Shown: positions 48,416 to 57,503 of the stretch, one piece after another | How the letters are laid out: every line of letters begins with the position of its first letter | Numbering within the stretch: position 1 is the stretch's first letter | Assembly: GCA_039820545.1 (NCBI GenBank) | Contig: JBCBPW010000019.1 | Location: 1-64,000 of the forward strand | Length of the DNA stretch: 64,000 nt | Origin: JALEFZ01 sp039820545 | GTDB taxonomy: Bacteria > Bacteroidota > Bacteroidia > J057 | Reading direction: 5' to 3' | Program-made: the position numbers and the translations under genes | The notes under the pieces: generated by a model | What the model saw: only the letters and a program-made list of their open reading frames with translations | Told to the model about the DNA's origin: nothing | Databases searched by the model: none

Positions 48416-48445
48416 CAAATATATAATACGATTGGCCCGCTACAA
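48416..48445 (-). promoter_or_regulatory. Promoter of tex
   Basis: On the minus strand TTG (48445-48443), a 19-bp spacer and TATATTTG (48423-48416) match the Bacteroidota -33/-7 consensus perfectly. The predicted start is about 25 nt before the tex ATG. Confidence 0.65.
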
Positions 48446-48681
48446 GCACCATTTTTCCACCAACTTATCCACTTTTTCTGTAGAAGAGAAGATGCATTTC
48501 ATGTAAGTTAGGGCTAATATTTTGATAGCTAGGCTATTGTATTTTTTCAGTAGAGCCACAGGGAAAGTTTACGTTACATGCTTGCGGGTGACAGCTAGGG
48601 CAAAAGGGCAGGTATTTGCGGGTAGGATGACTTTTCCGTAACTTGCGCTTCATAAGCAAGATACAGCTCTACACTTGTCTT
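48446..48681. other. Divergent region between tex and the PBP gene
   Basis: The full gap 48383-48711 is 329 bp. It contains the tex promoter and a perfect -7 TATCTTTG at 48682-48689 for the PBP gene. No ORF is present. Confidence 0.3.
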
Positions 48682-48689
48682 TATCTTTG
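48682..48689 (+). promoter_or_regulatory. Candidate -7 element of the PBP gene
   Basis: TATCTTTG fits TAnnTTTG exactly and lies 22 bp before the ATG at 48712. No TTTG occurs at the normal -33 distance. Confidence 0.4.
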
Positions 48690-48711
48690 CAACTATTGAC
48701 TTGAATATCCA

Positions 48712-51012
48712 ATGTCGATCCCAAACGTCAAGGAAGAAAAGGGAGTTAAAAAGGGTGCGAATGAAACCGCTACTCAGGCTTCAAAGAAGAAGCGCCGATC
48801 CTACAAAATTCCCAGAAGAATCTTTTTAGGCCTTGTCATGATCCTTTTCTTGGGGATCTTAGGCTTTGTGATCTATACTTCTACAGATCTTCCCCCCCTC
48901 GATGAAATAGAGAATCCACAATCTGCGCTATCCACACAGGTTTATTCCTCTGATGGAGAGATCTTAGATAATTTCTTTGTAAGAGAAAATCGCGTGCCTG
49001 TCAGGCTAAACGAGATCTCCCCCTATGTAGTAGATGCGCTGATTGCAACCGAGGATACCCGTTTTTACAATCACTCAGGAGTAGACCAATGGTCTATACC
49101 TGCGCTTGTGATCAGAAATCTCTTCCGTGGGACATCCAGTGGTGCCAGTACAATCACTATGCAGCTCTCACGTAACCTCTTCAATACAGTCGGGAGAGAC
49201 CGTACAGTCAATCGTAAGATCAAGGAGGTCATTGTAGCTGCAGTATTGGAGAAAAACTACACCAAGCAGGAAATTATAGAGGCTTATCTCAATACCGTCA
49301 ATATTTACGGGAATGCATATGGGATAGAGATGGCTTCTGAGAGACTATTTGGGAAGAGAGCCAAGCGTTTAGAAGTTCAGGAAGCTGCGACTTTGGTTGC
49401 GATGCTGAAAGGACAAGGTGTATTTGATCCCATCCGTCGCCCCGAGAAGGTGCGCGACCGCCGCAATCTGGTCATCAATAACATGGTTCGTTTCGGGTTC
49501 TTGGATACAGCTCTAGTCGATGTAGACAGCATTCAGGCTTTGCCATTAGTGGTCAAGGCTCAGGGATACGCCCACCAGCAAGGGACGGGACAGTATTTTC
49601 GACAAGCGGTCCGTGAGTTCATGACAGATTGGTGCGCCAACAACTACAAGGCAAACGGTGATCCCTACAATTTTTATACAGATGGTCTTCGCGTATATAC
49701 AACCCTAGACGCACGCATGCAGCGTCACGCAGAGTCAGCGGTAGTAGAGCATCTATCGGAACTACAGGGTACGTTTGATAAGCATATCAAAGGCCACGAG
49801 CCCTACAAATACAATCCAAGTATTATTCAGGATCTCATGCGCCAGTCATACCGCTACATTCGAGCCAAACGAAAGGGACTGTCCGACGCAGAGATTCAAA
49901 AAGAGTTTGACAAGCCTGTCAAGATGGAAATCTTCTCCTACGATGGCCCTGTAGATACTACAATGACGCCGCGAGATTCCGTGAAGTATTATTCTCGCTT
50001 CCTAGAGACAGGATTTGTTTCGATCAATCCTAAAAATGGCCAGATCAAGTCTTGGGTGGGAGGCATTGACTTCCAATTCTTCAAATACGATCACGTAGAC
50101 AAGGGAACACGTCAGGTAGGATCTACCTTCAAGCCCTTTGTATATGGCGTGGCCATGAAGGAGAATTATGATCCTTGTTCTGAGTTATTGAACCAGCCTG
50201 TCACATTTGAAAATGTAGATGGCAATGGAGAGACTTGGACGCCCAAGAATGCGGACGGACAGTTTGGGGGGTTGATGACCCTGAGAGAAGGAATGGCAAC
50301 CTCGACCAATCTCATCACTGCACGTTTGATGAAGGAGGTGAAGCCCTTTGCAGTAGTAGAGTTTGCACGCGCAGCTGGGATTGAATCACCCCTCGAAGCA
50401 GTGCCTTCTCTTTGTTTGGGGACTACGGATCTCAAGGTAAAAGAATTGACGGGTGCTTATGCGACCTTTGCCAATTCAGGTGTACACATCAAGCCGTATT
50501 TCATCACAAGGATCGAAGACCGCTTCGGAAATGTACTTGCCAACTTTGGAGGAGAGCCAAAGGAAGCTTTTTCTGCTAAGACTGCATATAAAGTACTAGA
50601 ATTGCTTCGGGCAGTGGTAGACGAAGGAACGGCTAGCCGTCTTAGGTACAAATATGGCTTCCGTAACGAGATGGGAGGGAAGACAGGTACAACCCAAAAT
50701 CACTCAGATGGATGGTTCATTGGTGTGACGCCTGAACTTGTCGGTGGTGTTTGGGTAGGATGCTCAGACCGCCGGATGCGATTCAGTAGTATGAAACTCG
50801 GCCAAGGAGCCAATATGGCACTTCCTATCTGGGCGTTATATATGAAGCGCTTGTATGAAGATAAGGAGTTGGCGATGACACAAGAACGCTTTGAGCGTCC
50901 ACGCAACTACTATGTCAACATGAACTGCGGTCCAGCAGATGATGAGGCAAGTCAACGCAAAGCAGACAAACCCAAGGTCATCAGCTCCGATGATTTGGAT
51001 GGATTTGAATAA
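48712..51012 (+). CDS. Class A penicillin-binding protein (PBP1A type)
   Basis: This bifunctional enzyme polymerises glycan strands and cross-links peptides. It has 766 residues: a basic cytoplasmic N-terminus, a membrane helix (about 38-60), and a GT51 transglycosylase domain with catalytic Glu114 in ATEDTRFYNHSGVD and the GASTITMQLSRNLF motif. The transpeptidase domain has the SxxK Ser471/Lys474 (GSTFKP), SxN Ser531-Thr-Asn533 and Lys657-Thr-Gly (GGKTGTT). All catalytic motifs are intact. It is monocistronic, ending with a strong terminator. Confidence 0.95.
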   Translation: MSIPNVKEEKGVKKGANETATQASKKKRRSYKIPRRIFLGLVMILFLGILGFVIYTSTDLPPLDEIENPQSALSTQVYSSDGEILDNFFVRENRVPVRLNEISPYVVDALIATEDTRFYNHSGVDQWSIPALVIRNLFRGTSSGASTITMQLSRNLFNTVGRDRTVNRKIKEVIVAAVLEKNYTKQEIIEAYLNTVNIYGNAYGIEMASERLFGKRAKRLEVQEAATLVAMLKGQGVFDPIRRPEKVRDRRNLVINNMVRFGFLDTALVDVDSIQALPLVVKAQGYAHQQGTGQYFRQAVREFMTDWCANNYKANGDPYNFYTDGLRVYTTLDARMQRHAESAVVEHLSELQGTFDKHIKGHEPYKYNPSIIQDLMRQSYRYIRAKRKGLSDAEIQKEFDKPVKMEIFSYDGPVDTTMTPRDSVKYYSRFLETGFVSINPKNGQIKSWVGGIDFQFFKYDHVDKGTRQVGSTFKPFVYGVAMKENYDPCSELLNQPVTFENVDGNGETWTPKNADGQFGGLMTLREGMATSTNLITARLMKEVKPFAVVEFARAAGIESPLEAVPSLCLGTTDLKVKELTGAYATFANSGVHIKPYFITRIEDRFGNVLANFGGEPKEAFSAKTAYKVLELLRAVVDEGTASRLRYKYGFRNEMGGKTGTTQNHSDGWFIGVTPELVGGVWVGCSDRRMRFSSMKLGQGANMALPIWALYMKRLYEDKELAMTQERFERPRNYYVNMNCGPADDEASQRKADKPKVISSDDLDGFE

Positions 51013-51042
51013 GAGGTTGATCTTTTTGTCGATAAAAGCATA

Positions 51043-51078
51043 AAGCCAAATATCCTTTTGCGGGTATTTGGCTTTTTA
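51043..51078 (+). terminator. Bidirectional terminator between PBP and GNAT genes
   Basis: AAGCCAAATA pairs with TATTTGGCTT (10 bp) around a TCCTTTTGCGGG loop, followed by T5. It lies between the convergent PBP and GNAT genes. Confidence 0.85.
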
Positions 51079-51103
51079 TTTTTGGCGCATCTGCGATGCC
51101 TGC

Positions 51104-51541
51104 TTAAATTCTAGGCTGATAAACAGCTACAATTTCATCATCGAGCGCATTTTCCATTTCCCTAAAACCCATATTTTCAAAGAATCGGGCAGCTCCGAGG
51201 TTATTGAGGGTATACGAAGTGCGAATCTCCTTACAGGTAAACTTCAATTGAAGCTGATCTAGGAGTTGTTGGAGGGCTTTGGTGCCGATTCCTTTTCGCT
51301 GATGCGCTTGGTCAATCATGATACGTGAGATCCAGCAGATCCCTCCAAATTGTCCATACATGATCAGACCGACGATCTCCGATCCATGCTCTATGCCGAA
51401 GGGCTGTAAATTCTCAAACTTGGCTTGTGCAAGTGAATATAATACGGGAGGAATGAATGATTCCTGCTCAGGGGTGAGGCGTATGTTGAGACAAAGTTCC
51501 CAATTGTAGCGATCAAGTGGGATGATACGAGTAAAAAGCAT
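51104..51541 (-). CDS. GNAT family N-acetyltransferase
   Basis: From the ATG at 51541 the protein has 145 residues. It carries a compact GNAT domain: motif A ISRIMIDQAHQRKGIGTKAL with RKGIG as the acetyl-CoA loop, and the later NNLGAARFFENMGF. This looks like spermidine/diamine N-acetyltransferase-like members, but the substrate is undetermined. An ATG at 51592 would make it overlap the PIN gene by 37 bp. It follows the AAA/PIN pair directly on the same strand, which could place it in the same transcript. Confidence 0.82.
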   Translation of the reverse strand: MLFTRIIPLDRYNWELCLNIRLTPEQESFIPPVLYSLAQAKFENLQPFGIEHGSEIVGLIMYGQFGGICWISRIMIDQAHQRKGIGTKALQQLLDQLQLKFTCKEIRTSYTLNNLGAARFFENMGFREMENALDDEIVAVYQPRI

Positions 51542-51555
51542 ATGGGGTGTATATT

Positions 51556-52149
51556 TCAGATGCGATCTACGGTATAATGTGCTAAAAAGCAAGTGGGTAT
51601 GAAGCTATACATTGAGTCAAAGGATAGATATGTCTCGTGTTTCCTCTTTCTTCTTCTCGGTTTCAGTGGAGGAGTTTTGGGTTCATAGGCTTTTAGTCCA
51701 ACGTCTCCTATAAAAATTTCTACTTCAAATCCGCTTTTTGCATAATATTCAGCTATATCGGTAATGGTAGCATCTCCCAATGAGATCTTTGCATCAGCTA
51801 AAGGAGGCCATTTTGTAGATAATTCCCTCAATCGGTCGTCCGTCCACAAGTCTCCTTGTTCTGAGAATGCTGCCCAGGGATGCGTATTGTCAATTGATTT
51901 TATGAGTAATTCAGCAAACTTTTGGGCAAGACGATATCTGTCTCTCACGCACTGACTGATATGATTTCCTGTTTCAATAATGGTGGCAAGTGGAAGCACG
52001 AGGGTAGAATCATTTGCAATTTCTTGATCTATCTTTTTTTTCACCCTCGCAAAATCCCATGTTTCTCCATCTGGACCACAAGTGTCAAAGTTGGGGAGTT
52101 GGAGCCATACACACAGAATGCTTGTATCTAATATCAATACTTTCCTCAC
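51556..52149 (-). CDS. PIN-domain putative nuclease (second gene of AAA/PIN cassette)
   Basis: The 197-residue protein opens MRKVLILDTSIL with Asp8, the first acidic residue of a PIN domain. It continues with Glu59 in TIIETGNH, Asp126 in SLGDATITDIAEYY and Asp149 in FIGDVG. These four acidic residues are spaced as in metal-dependent PIN RNases. A basic tail (PLKPRRRKRK, 161-170) could contact nucleic acid. It starts only 8 bp after the stop of the AAA ATPase gene, so translation is probably coupled. No antitoxin of the VapB type is adjacent. The effector role is inferred from the pairing; no function is proven. Confidence 0.72.
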   Translation of the reverse strand: MRKVLILDTSILCVWLQLPNFDTCGPDGETWDFARVKKKIDQEIANDSTLVLPLATIIETGNHISQCVRDRYRLAQKFAELLIKSIDNTHPWAAFSEQGDLWTDDRLRELSTKWPPLADAKISLGDATITDIAEYYAKSGFEVEIFIGDVGLKAYEPKTPPLKPRRRKRKHETYLSFDSMYSFIPTCFLAHYTVDRI

Positions 52150-52157
52150 GAGCTTAT

Positions 52158-53408
52158 TTATTCTTTCAATGCATCCTGAAGTAAACCCAGCGTAGTGACT
52201 CTACCTAAAGAGCCTCTAGCAATAATTCGAGGTAACTCCGCTAGGTCTTCCAAGAGTTTTATGTCACTAGCTCCCGTTTCCTGCTCGCGAAAAACTAAGG
52301 ATATAAATGCAATCATTTCATTGCCGAAAGCATCAAGTAGGGCAGGATTATGTGTGGTACAGATAATATCGATCCTTCTTTCAGTACCTATTTCCTTTAA
52401 GAACTGAACAAGAAGTTTAGCTTTGGAGGGGTGGAATCCATTATCAATTTCCTCTACAACCAGTAGACTACCAGGCTCTAGGGTCAATAGTGCTGTCATA
52501 ATGGCTAGGAATCGCAGGGAACCATCCGACATACCGCGGGCATCTACAATGAATTCTTCCTCAGTTTTATTCCATTTTTCAGAGCAGTATAGCATAGCAT
52601 CCGATCTGAACTTACCCACAGGCTCCGTCCATACTTTTGAAATATACTTCTCTGGTAACTTTTGGAAGTAATGGGTTAAGATCTCTTCAGTTTCTGCTTT
52701 TTGCTTTTCATCTAAAGCAGCTAGGACACCCGCAATATTGGAAGCATCTGCCTCTAGCCTCTCAGAAAACTTGGCGTAGTTTCGCATGTGAGAGGGAATA
52801 GGATCTAAGACAAAGATTTTGCTAACACTACTTAATACTTCGTCTATACCTTCTTTGACTTCTTTAAGAAGCTTTAGAGGCTTACTTTGACTTAAAACTG
52901 TAAAAGATCTTCGAAGATCTACTCTTTTTCCTCTGCCTTGTGTATTCGTAGCGAAGTAAACTGTAATGCTAGGATCACGAATTTCACCTTGTGATGTGTA
53001 AAAAAGTCGCTTATTACTTATCCGATTGGTTCTCTGAGTGGTTTTAATTTTATCTAAAGATTCAGAGAGAATCTCAACTCGTGTATCGTCTACCACAGCA
53101 ACCTCGAGTTGATATTTATAATCGACATTCTGATCTACACGAGATGCAATCACAACTTCAATTCTAGCGATAGATTCATTCCGCTTGATTACCCACTCCA
53201 AGCCCCCTCTTATACCTGCATTTTCCTGGTCACCATTGATGGCAGAAGTTATTTGTTTACCGTTTGCAATCTTCTGCAGAAACAGCAGCGCATCAAGTAT
53301 ATTGGACTTGCCACTTGCATTTGTCCCAATTAAGATCGTCAAAGGGTCAATGTATAATCGACTGCTACCAAAACTCTTCCAGTTTTCAAGATATAGTTCC
53401 TTGATCAT
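52158..53408 (-). CDS. AAA_21/OLD-like ATPase (first gene of AAA/PIN cassette)
   Basis: The start at 53408 gives 416 residues beginning MIKELYLENWKSFG, the N-terminus typical of SMC/RecF-like ATPases; an ATG at 53426 adds six residues. Walker A GTNASGKS is at 28-35. An ABC-like signature (ARGMSDGSLRFLAI), Walker B SLLVVEEIDNG and the switch-His segment CTTHNPALLD are all present, so ATP hydrolysis is expected. Relatives are the ATPases of PARIS, Septu, Gabija and OLD defence systems, where the ATPase senses and a nuclease partner acts. Here the partner gene follows 8 bp later. The protein is cytosolic. Defence function is inferred. Confidence 0.85.
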   Translation of the reverse strand: MIKELYLENWKSFGSSRLYIDPLTILIGTNASGKSNILDALLFLQKIANGKQITSAINGDQENAGIRGGLEWVIKRNESIARIEVVIASRVDQNVDYKYQLEVAVVDDTRVEILSESLDKIKTTQRTNRISNKRLFYTSQGEIRDPSITVYFATNTQGRGKRVDLRRSFTVLSQSKPLKLLKEVKEGIDEVLSSVSKIFVLDPIPSHMRNYAKFSERLEADASNIAGVLAALDEKQKAETEEILTHYFQKLPEKYISKVWTEPVGKFRSDAMLYCSEKWNKTEEEFIVDARGMSDGSLRFLAIMTALLTLEPGSLLVVEEIDNGFHPSKAKLLVQFLKEIGTERRIDIICTTHNPALLDAFGNEMIAFISLVFREQETGASDIKLLEDLAELPRIIARGSLGRVTTLGLLQDALKE

Positions 53409-53505
53409 GACAGCCTCTCTTTTCAAATATACAACGTTTCAGGAAGAAAGATACGCTCTCATGTTGAGTGGACCTATTTTGGAAACGAGCTATCTATTTT
53501 TGATG

Positions 53506-53556
53506 AAAAAATCTCGACCATCATCCTTACAATCATATGAGGATAATGGTCGAGAT
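53506..53556 (-). terminator. Terminator downstream of the TonB receptor
   Basis: ATCTCGACCATcATCC (from 53511) pairs with GGATaATGGTCGAGAT (to 53556), a long stem. On the minus strand it is followed by T from the A tract at 53506-53510, immediately after the TonB receptor stop at 53580. It also insulates the AAA/PIN cassette from that gene. Confidence 0.8.
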
Positions 53557-53579
53557 ATACGGGCGGCAATATCTTCCTT

Positions 53580-56021
53580 TTACAATTGCAACCTATACTG
53601 TATCGTAAATTTCCTTTGTGGTGCCAGGAATCCAGGAATGACCGTATACTCTTCATTCAGCGCGTTATTCACGATGAAGGAAATTTGATGCGTGGGATTC
53701 ACGTCCCAGTTTAAAATCAAATCTAGCACAGTGGTCCCCTCAGGATAGAAGGTACGGAACTCTCTCAAGTCAGGGATGACCACAAGCAGATACTGGTCAA
53801 TGGTCTCTGTGAAGCTTTTGTATCGATAGTTACCCGTGAGGCTGACGGGGCCGTATCCGACAGATAATGAAGCGCGAATCGTCCAATTTTGGCGATACTT
53901 CAAGAAGGAAGGGCGATCGACTTTATTGCCATTGAATAGGTTCAATACATCTCCATCCCCCTGGGAGAGGTCTACTTGCGAATCTGGTGGTGCAGGATTC
54001 AGATTTTGAGGGTCTATGTACATGATGCCCCCACTTAGATTGACAAATGCATCACCAAACTGCCCTGCAAACAGACCTGTCAGTTCGGCACCAGTGATAC
54101 GTGCATCGGCGACATTGATGGAGGAGAAACCTACATCAAAATTGCCTGACAGCGGATCAAAGGTATTGGAGGGTGAAACCCCAAACTCTACCATGTCTTC
54201 ATACTGCATGCGGAAAGCGGCAATATCCAAGTAACCCTTTATGGAGGACTTAGGCCCTTTGGTCGCAAAGCCCTGGCGGAATCCCACCTCGGCTGAGTAC
54301 CCTCTTTCAGAACCAATGCTAGGGTTGGGCTCGACGATGACGCCTCCACCAGATGTATTGGCAAAGCGCTCTGCGATAGAGGGGACGCGGAAAGCTTGCC
54401 CGACTGAGGCACGTACATTGGTTCCCTTGGCGATTTCATAGTTCAGCCCTGCTCTAAAGACGGGAAGGGCTTCTCTTGCGCTATTGTCGATTTGGACAGA
54501 TTCATATCGAATGCCGAGATTCGTATTCAACTTGCCAAATTTTCCATCTAGCTGTGTATAGATCCCCAGACTATTGCCTGTGTGGTCTCCATTACTAGAA
54601 ATCGTATCTCCATTGAACACATATTCTCCTCCGTACAAGCTATCTCCATTGATTGTGGAAGCAGTATAAGTTACTCCACTGATCCAGTTGAGCTTTTTTG
54701 CTACAGGCATTTGGTAGAGGAAATCGTTGTAGAAAATGGAACTCCTTGTACTCTGATTGGTATTGTTCTGATTATTCGTCGTCAAATAACGCCCACGGTA
54801 CCAGAACATCTGTCCTTTGTCATTCACATATTTTACGACAGGATCAATGGCGGTTTGAACTTGTAGCTGGCGTCGGAAGCCGCCATCATCTTGTGTAGGC
54901 GTCAAAGCACCACCTGAGACGATGGTCTGGCCGTTTTCGATCAAGGTGTCAGGGAAGTAACCATCCCAGTATAGGATCTGCCCACTCGAATCAATCGAGA
55001 TACTGGTATTCACGCCGAGCGTTAGCCCTTTGATGGGACGCCATTTCAGCATAGCGACACCACGGTACTCTTCCGTATCTGTTCCTTGGCGGTAACCTGT
55101 TTCTTTGATGGCATTGGCCTGAAGGGTGAAATCTACAGGTCCAAGTTTGCTGCCCTTGAAGAGTTGTCTGCTGTGAAACAGGTGGATAGAGCCCGACCGT
55201 GCATTGTCATCTCCGTCCCAATCTAGTGCTGGGTTGGCAGGTTGGTCAAAAATCCCTCCACGTACGCGAAGTACAGTCCTAGGCGTGGCTTGTGCATCTG
55301 AAGTAATGACATTGATGACCCCTCCCAAAGCAGCTGATCCATACAAGACGGAGCTGGCGCCTTTGAGCACTTCTATCTGGGCGATGTTATCTACAGGTAC
55401 AAGGTCAAGCGAAGCGGAGGCCGCATCGCCTGTGATCAGTGGAAGACCATCCAAGGTGACCATGACGCGGCTTCCTACACCATAGGCATAACCTGAACTC
55501 CCGCGGATGTTGATTTGGCCATCCTGGTTGTCCACACCTGGGATCAGGGAGATGGCATCATCCACACTCGGAAGGGCCTGGAGATCAATGGCACGAGGCT
55601 TGACCACCTGAATAGAGGCTGTCAAATCCGCCTGCGATTGCTCGAAACCCTTACTAGCCGTGATGACGACGTCATCTATGGAGACGCCTTCTGCGGACAG
55701 CGGGATACGTATATCTCGATAGGATGATAAGTCCACCTGGAAGTTGTTGGCCTCATATCCTATGTAAGTGACGACCAGTTCAAGTGGGAAAGAAGACCTA
55801 TCGAGCTGGATGGAAAATTTCCCTTCTTCATCGGTAAGCTGACCTACGAGACCTCCTTTGGTTACCAGCGTAGCACCAATCAGTGGGCTGTTAGTTTCGC
55901 TGTCGACCACTTGGCCAGTGACAGTCACAAGATCTTCTTGGGCAAAAAGTGGAAACTGCGAGAGGCTGAACATCATCACGAGTCCCCATGCGAATAGGCG
56001 AGTTGTCAATTGCTGCATCAT
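53580..56021 (-). CDS. TonB-dependent outer membrane receptor
   Basis: The 813-residue protein has a signal peptide ending FPLFAQ. A CarboxypepD_reg-like domain covers about 30-110 (VTGQVVDSETNSPLIGATLV). A plug domain follows (about 120-230; VDDAISLIPGVDNQDGQINIRG and VLKGASSVLYGSAALGGVINV). The remainder is a beta-barrel with the usual strand pattern, ending FTIQYRLQL. It imports an unidentified substrate across the outer membrane with TonB energy; no SusD partner is next to it, so a polysaccharide-utilisation locus is unlikely. The gene upstream on the same strand encodes a T9SS cargo protein, with a hairpin between them. Confidence 0.93.
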   Translation of the reverse strand: MMQQLTTRLFAWGLVMMFSLSQFPLFAQEDLVTVTGQVVDSETNSPLIGATLVTKGGLVGQLTDEEGKFSIQLDRSSFPLELVVTYIGYEANNFQVDLSSYRDIRIPLSAEGVSIDDVVITASKGFEQSQADLTASIQVVKPRAIDLQALPSVDDAISLIPGVDNQDGQINIRGSSGYAYGVGSRVMVTLDGLPLITGDAASASLDLVPVDNIAQIEVLKGASSVLYGSAALGGVINVITSDAQATPRTVLRVRGGIFDQPANPALDWDGDDNARSGSIHLFHSRQLFKGSKLGPVDFTLQANAIKETGYRQGTDTEEYRGVAMLKWRPIKGLTLGVNTSISIDSSGQILYWDGYFPDTLIENGQTIVSGGALTPTQDDGGFRRQLQVQTAIDPVVKYVNDKGQMFWYRGRYLTTNNQNNTNQSTRSSIFYNDFLYQMPVAKKLNWISGVTYTASTINGDSLYGGEYVFNGDTISSNGDHTGNSLGIYTQLDGKFGKLNTNLGIRYESVQIDNSAREALPVFRAGLNYEIAKGTNVRASVGQAFRVPSIAERFANTSGGGVIVEPNPSIGSERGYSAEVGFRQGFATKGPKSSIKGYLDIAAFRMQYEDMVEFGVSPSNTFDPLSGNFDVGFSSINVADARITGAELTGLFAGQFGDAFVNLSGGIMYIDPQNLNPAPPDSQVDLSQGDGDVLNLFNGNKVDRPSFLKYRQNWTIRASLSVGYGPVSLTGNYRYKSFTETIDQYLLVVIPDLREFRTFYPEGTTVLDLILNWDVNPTHQISFIVNNALNEEYTVIPGFLAPQRKFTIQYRLQL

Positions 56022-56036
56022 GATCTAGTTAAGTGG

Positions 56037-56070
56037 AAAAAAGAGGCCCCCAGAGGGTTGCTGAGGGCCA
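56037..56070 (-). terminator. Intercistronic hairpin, possible attenuator
   Basis: GGCCCCCAG and CTGAGGGCC (about 56045-56069) form a 9-bp stem with one mismatch and an AGGGTTG loop. On the minus strand it is followed by T6 from the A tract at 56037-56042. It falls between the T9SS protein stop (56100) and the TonB receptor ATG (56021), only about 15 bp before that ATG. Confidence 0.65.
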
Positions 56071-56099
56071 GAGACTATAGGATACTGTGATACAGGAAA

Positions 56100-56897
56100 T
56101 TATTTACGAATGATTAATTTCTGGAGCTGAGAGACGCCCTGTTTGGCCGTTTCTACACGCACGAGATACATTCCTTCATCTAACGTAGCTGTAGGTAAAG
56201 AGATTGTATGTTCTCCTGCAAAAAGTTGTTGGTCCCATGCAGTAGCTACGACTTTTCCCTGGATATCCATGATGGTGATCTTGGTATGGTCAGTCGTCAA
56301 GGTTTGCATCCGCAGCACGGCATCTCCCTCTGTAGGATTGGGGAAGATGTTCATATCCAACTGCTTGGGTACATCTACACTTGTGACGGTGGAGTCGATT
56401 TTGAAAGCTACTTTGATGACAATCTTAGCAAAGGTTGTAGAATCGAGAATCGTACAGACATCTGTTTGGTCGTCATAGTTTCCGACTTTAGCAGAAATGA
56501 ATACTTGAATGGAATCGTCGAATAGCTGTGTGGGTGTACCAGAAATCACCACACACCCAAAGTTAAGCGGTAAGTCGTGGTCCACGTTGTAGGAACACCC
56601 AGGCTCGTTGCAATCGAAGGAGAGACCAAAATCCGCAAGATTGGGTTGTGTACTGTCGATGCGATAGCTACAAAAGTCAAGGGTAATGTTACCGAAAGTC
56701 GTGTCTTTGGGAAGGGCCGCGTCTAGTTTCTCGCTGTAAGGCTGTCCCAGAGCACCTGTCGGGACTACTTCAGGAAAAAGCCCCACCTCTGTATAATTTG
56801 TACCTGGTGTACAGATCTGGCCAAAGCTCGCTGTAGGAGCTATTAGGAGCCAAATCAAGGGCATAGCAAAGCCCAGTGAAAGGATAACTCTTCTCAT
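56100..56897 (-). CDS. Secreted protein with T9SS sorting domain
   Basis: The 265-residue protein has a signal peptide ending TASFGQ. An N-terminal domain (about 27-165) carries ICTPGTNYTEVGLFP, LSFDCNEPGC and CVVISGTP. A C-terminal type A sorting domain follows (FPNPTEGDAVLRMQ, LDEGMYLVRVETAK, QKLIIRK). The N-terminal domain matches that of the SprB-repeat protein at 23499 in several spaced motifs. It should be exported and surface-anchored or released. The gene directly precedes the TonB receptor gene on the same strand, with an intervening hairpin. Its binding function is unknown. Confidence 0.86.
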   Translation of the reverse strand: MRRVILSLGFAMPLIWLLIAPTASFGQICTPGTNYTEVGLFPEVVPTGALGQPYSEKLDAALPKDTTFGNITLDFCSYRIDSTQPNLADFGLSFDCNEPGCSYNVDHDLPLNFGCVVISGTPTQLFDDSIQVFISAKVGNYDDQTDVCTILDSTTFAKIVIKVAFKIDSTVTSVDVPKQLDMNIFPNPTEGDAVLRMQTLTTDHTKITIMDIQGKVVATAWDQQLFAGEHTISLPTATLDEGMYLVRVETAKQGVSQLQKLIIRK

Positions 56898-57002
56898 ATG
56901 ATTTAAGGTTAGGTTTGGGTACGTGATTGATTAGGGAATAGTAAATGTAACGAAATAGATATAATTTACATTCGTCTGATACATCCAAATAATATTGCGT
57001 CC

Positions 57003-57503
57003 ATGTCAAAACTTACTATTGGAGACCAAGCTCCAGACTTTGAGCTTCTCAATCAAGACGGAGAACCCGTCACACTCAGTCAGTTTAAAGGCGAAAATAA
57101 CGTTGTACTCTTTTTTTATCCCAAAGACGAAACGCCGGGTTGTATCAAAGAAGTATGTAGTTTTCGCGATTCTTATGAAAAGTTTCAAGAGCTTGGAGCC
57201 GAAGTTATCGGGATTAGCTCCGATTCGGTAGACTCGCATAAACTCTTTGCCTTGAATCGTCGCTTGCCCTTTCATCTGCTGTCAGATCCCAAAGGTAAAG
57301 CCCGTAAATTATACACAGTGAGTACAGGTGCACTGGGTATTAGCCTTTTGGCTGGTAGAGAGACTTTTGTGATCGGGAAGCAAGGTATCATCCGACATCG
57401 CTTTGCGTCGATGTTTCAAATAGATCAACATATCGACGATGCCCTCAAAGTCGTGAAAGAACTTATGGATGCTGGGAAAGACCTTCATTCACCCTCAAAT
57501 TAG
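57003..57503 (+). CDS. Peroxiredoxin, BCP/PrxQ type
   Basis: A thiol peroxidase reducing hydroperoxides with thioredoxin. The 166-residue protein has the peroxidatic motif DETPGCIKEVCSFRD with Cys47 and the resolving Cys52 five residues later, as in atypical 2-Cys PrxQ/BCP enzymes. PDFELLNQDG and VVLFFYPKD precede it, and the active-site Arg lies in GRETFVIGKQG. It is cytosolic. It is divergent from the T9SS cargo gene (105 bp). Confidence 0.93.
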   Translation: MSKLTIGDQAPDFELLNQDGEPVTLSQFKGENNVVLFFYPKDETPGCIKEVCSFRDSYEKFQELGAEVIGISSDSVDSHKLFALNRRLPFHLLSDPKGKARKLYTVSTGALGISLLAGRETFVIGKQGIIRHRFASMFQIDQHIDDALKVVKELMDAGKDLHSPSN

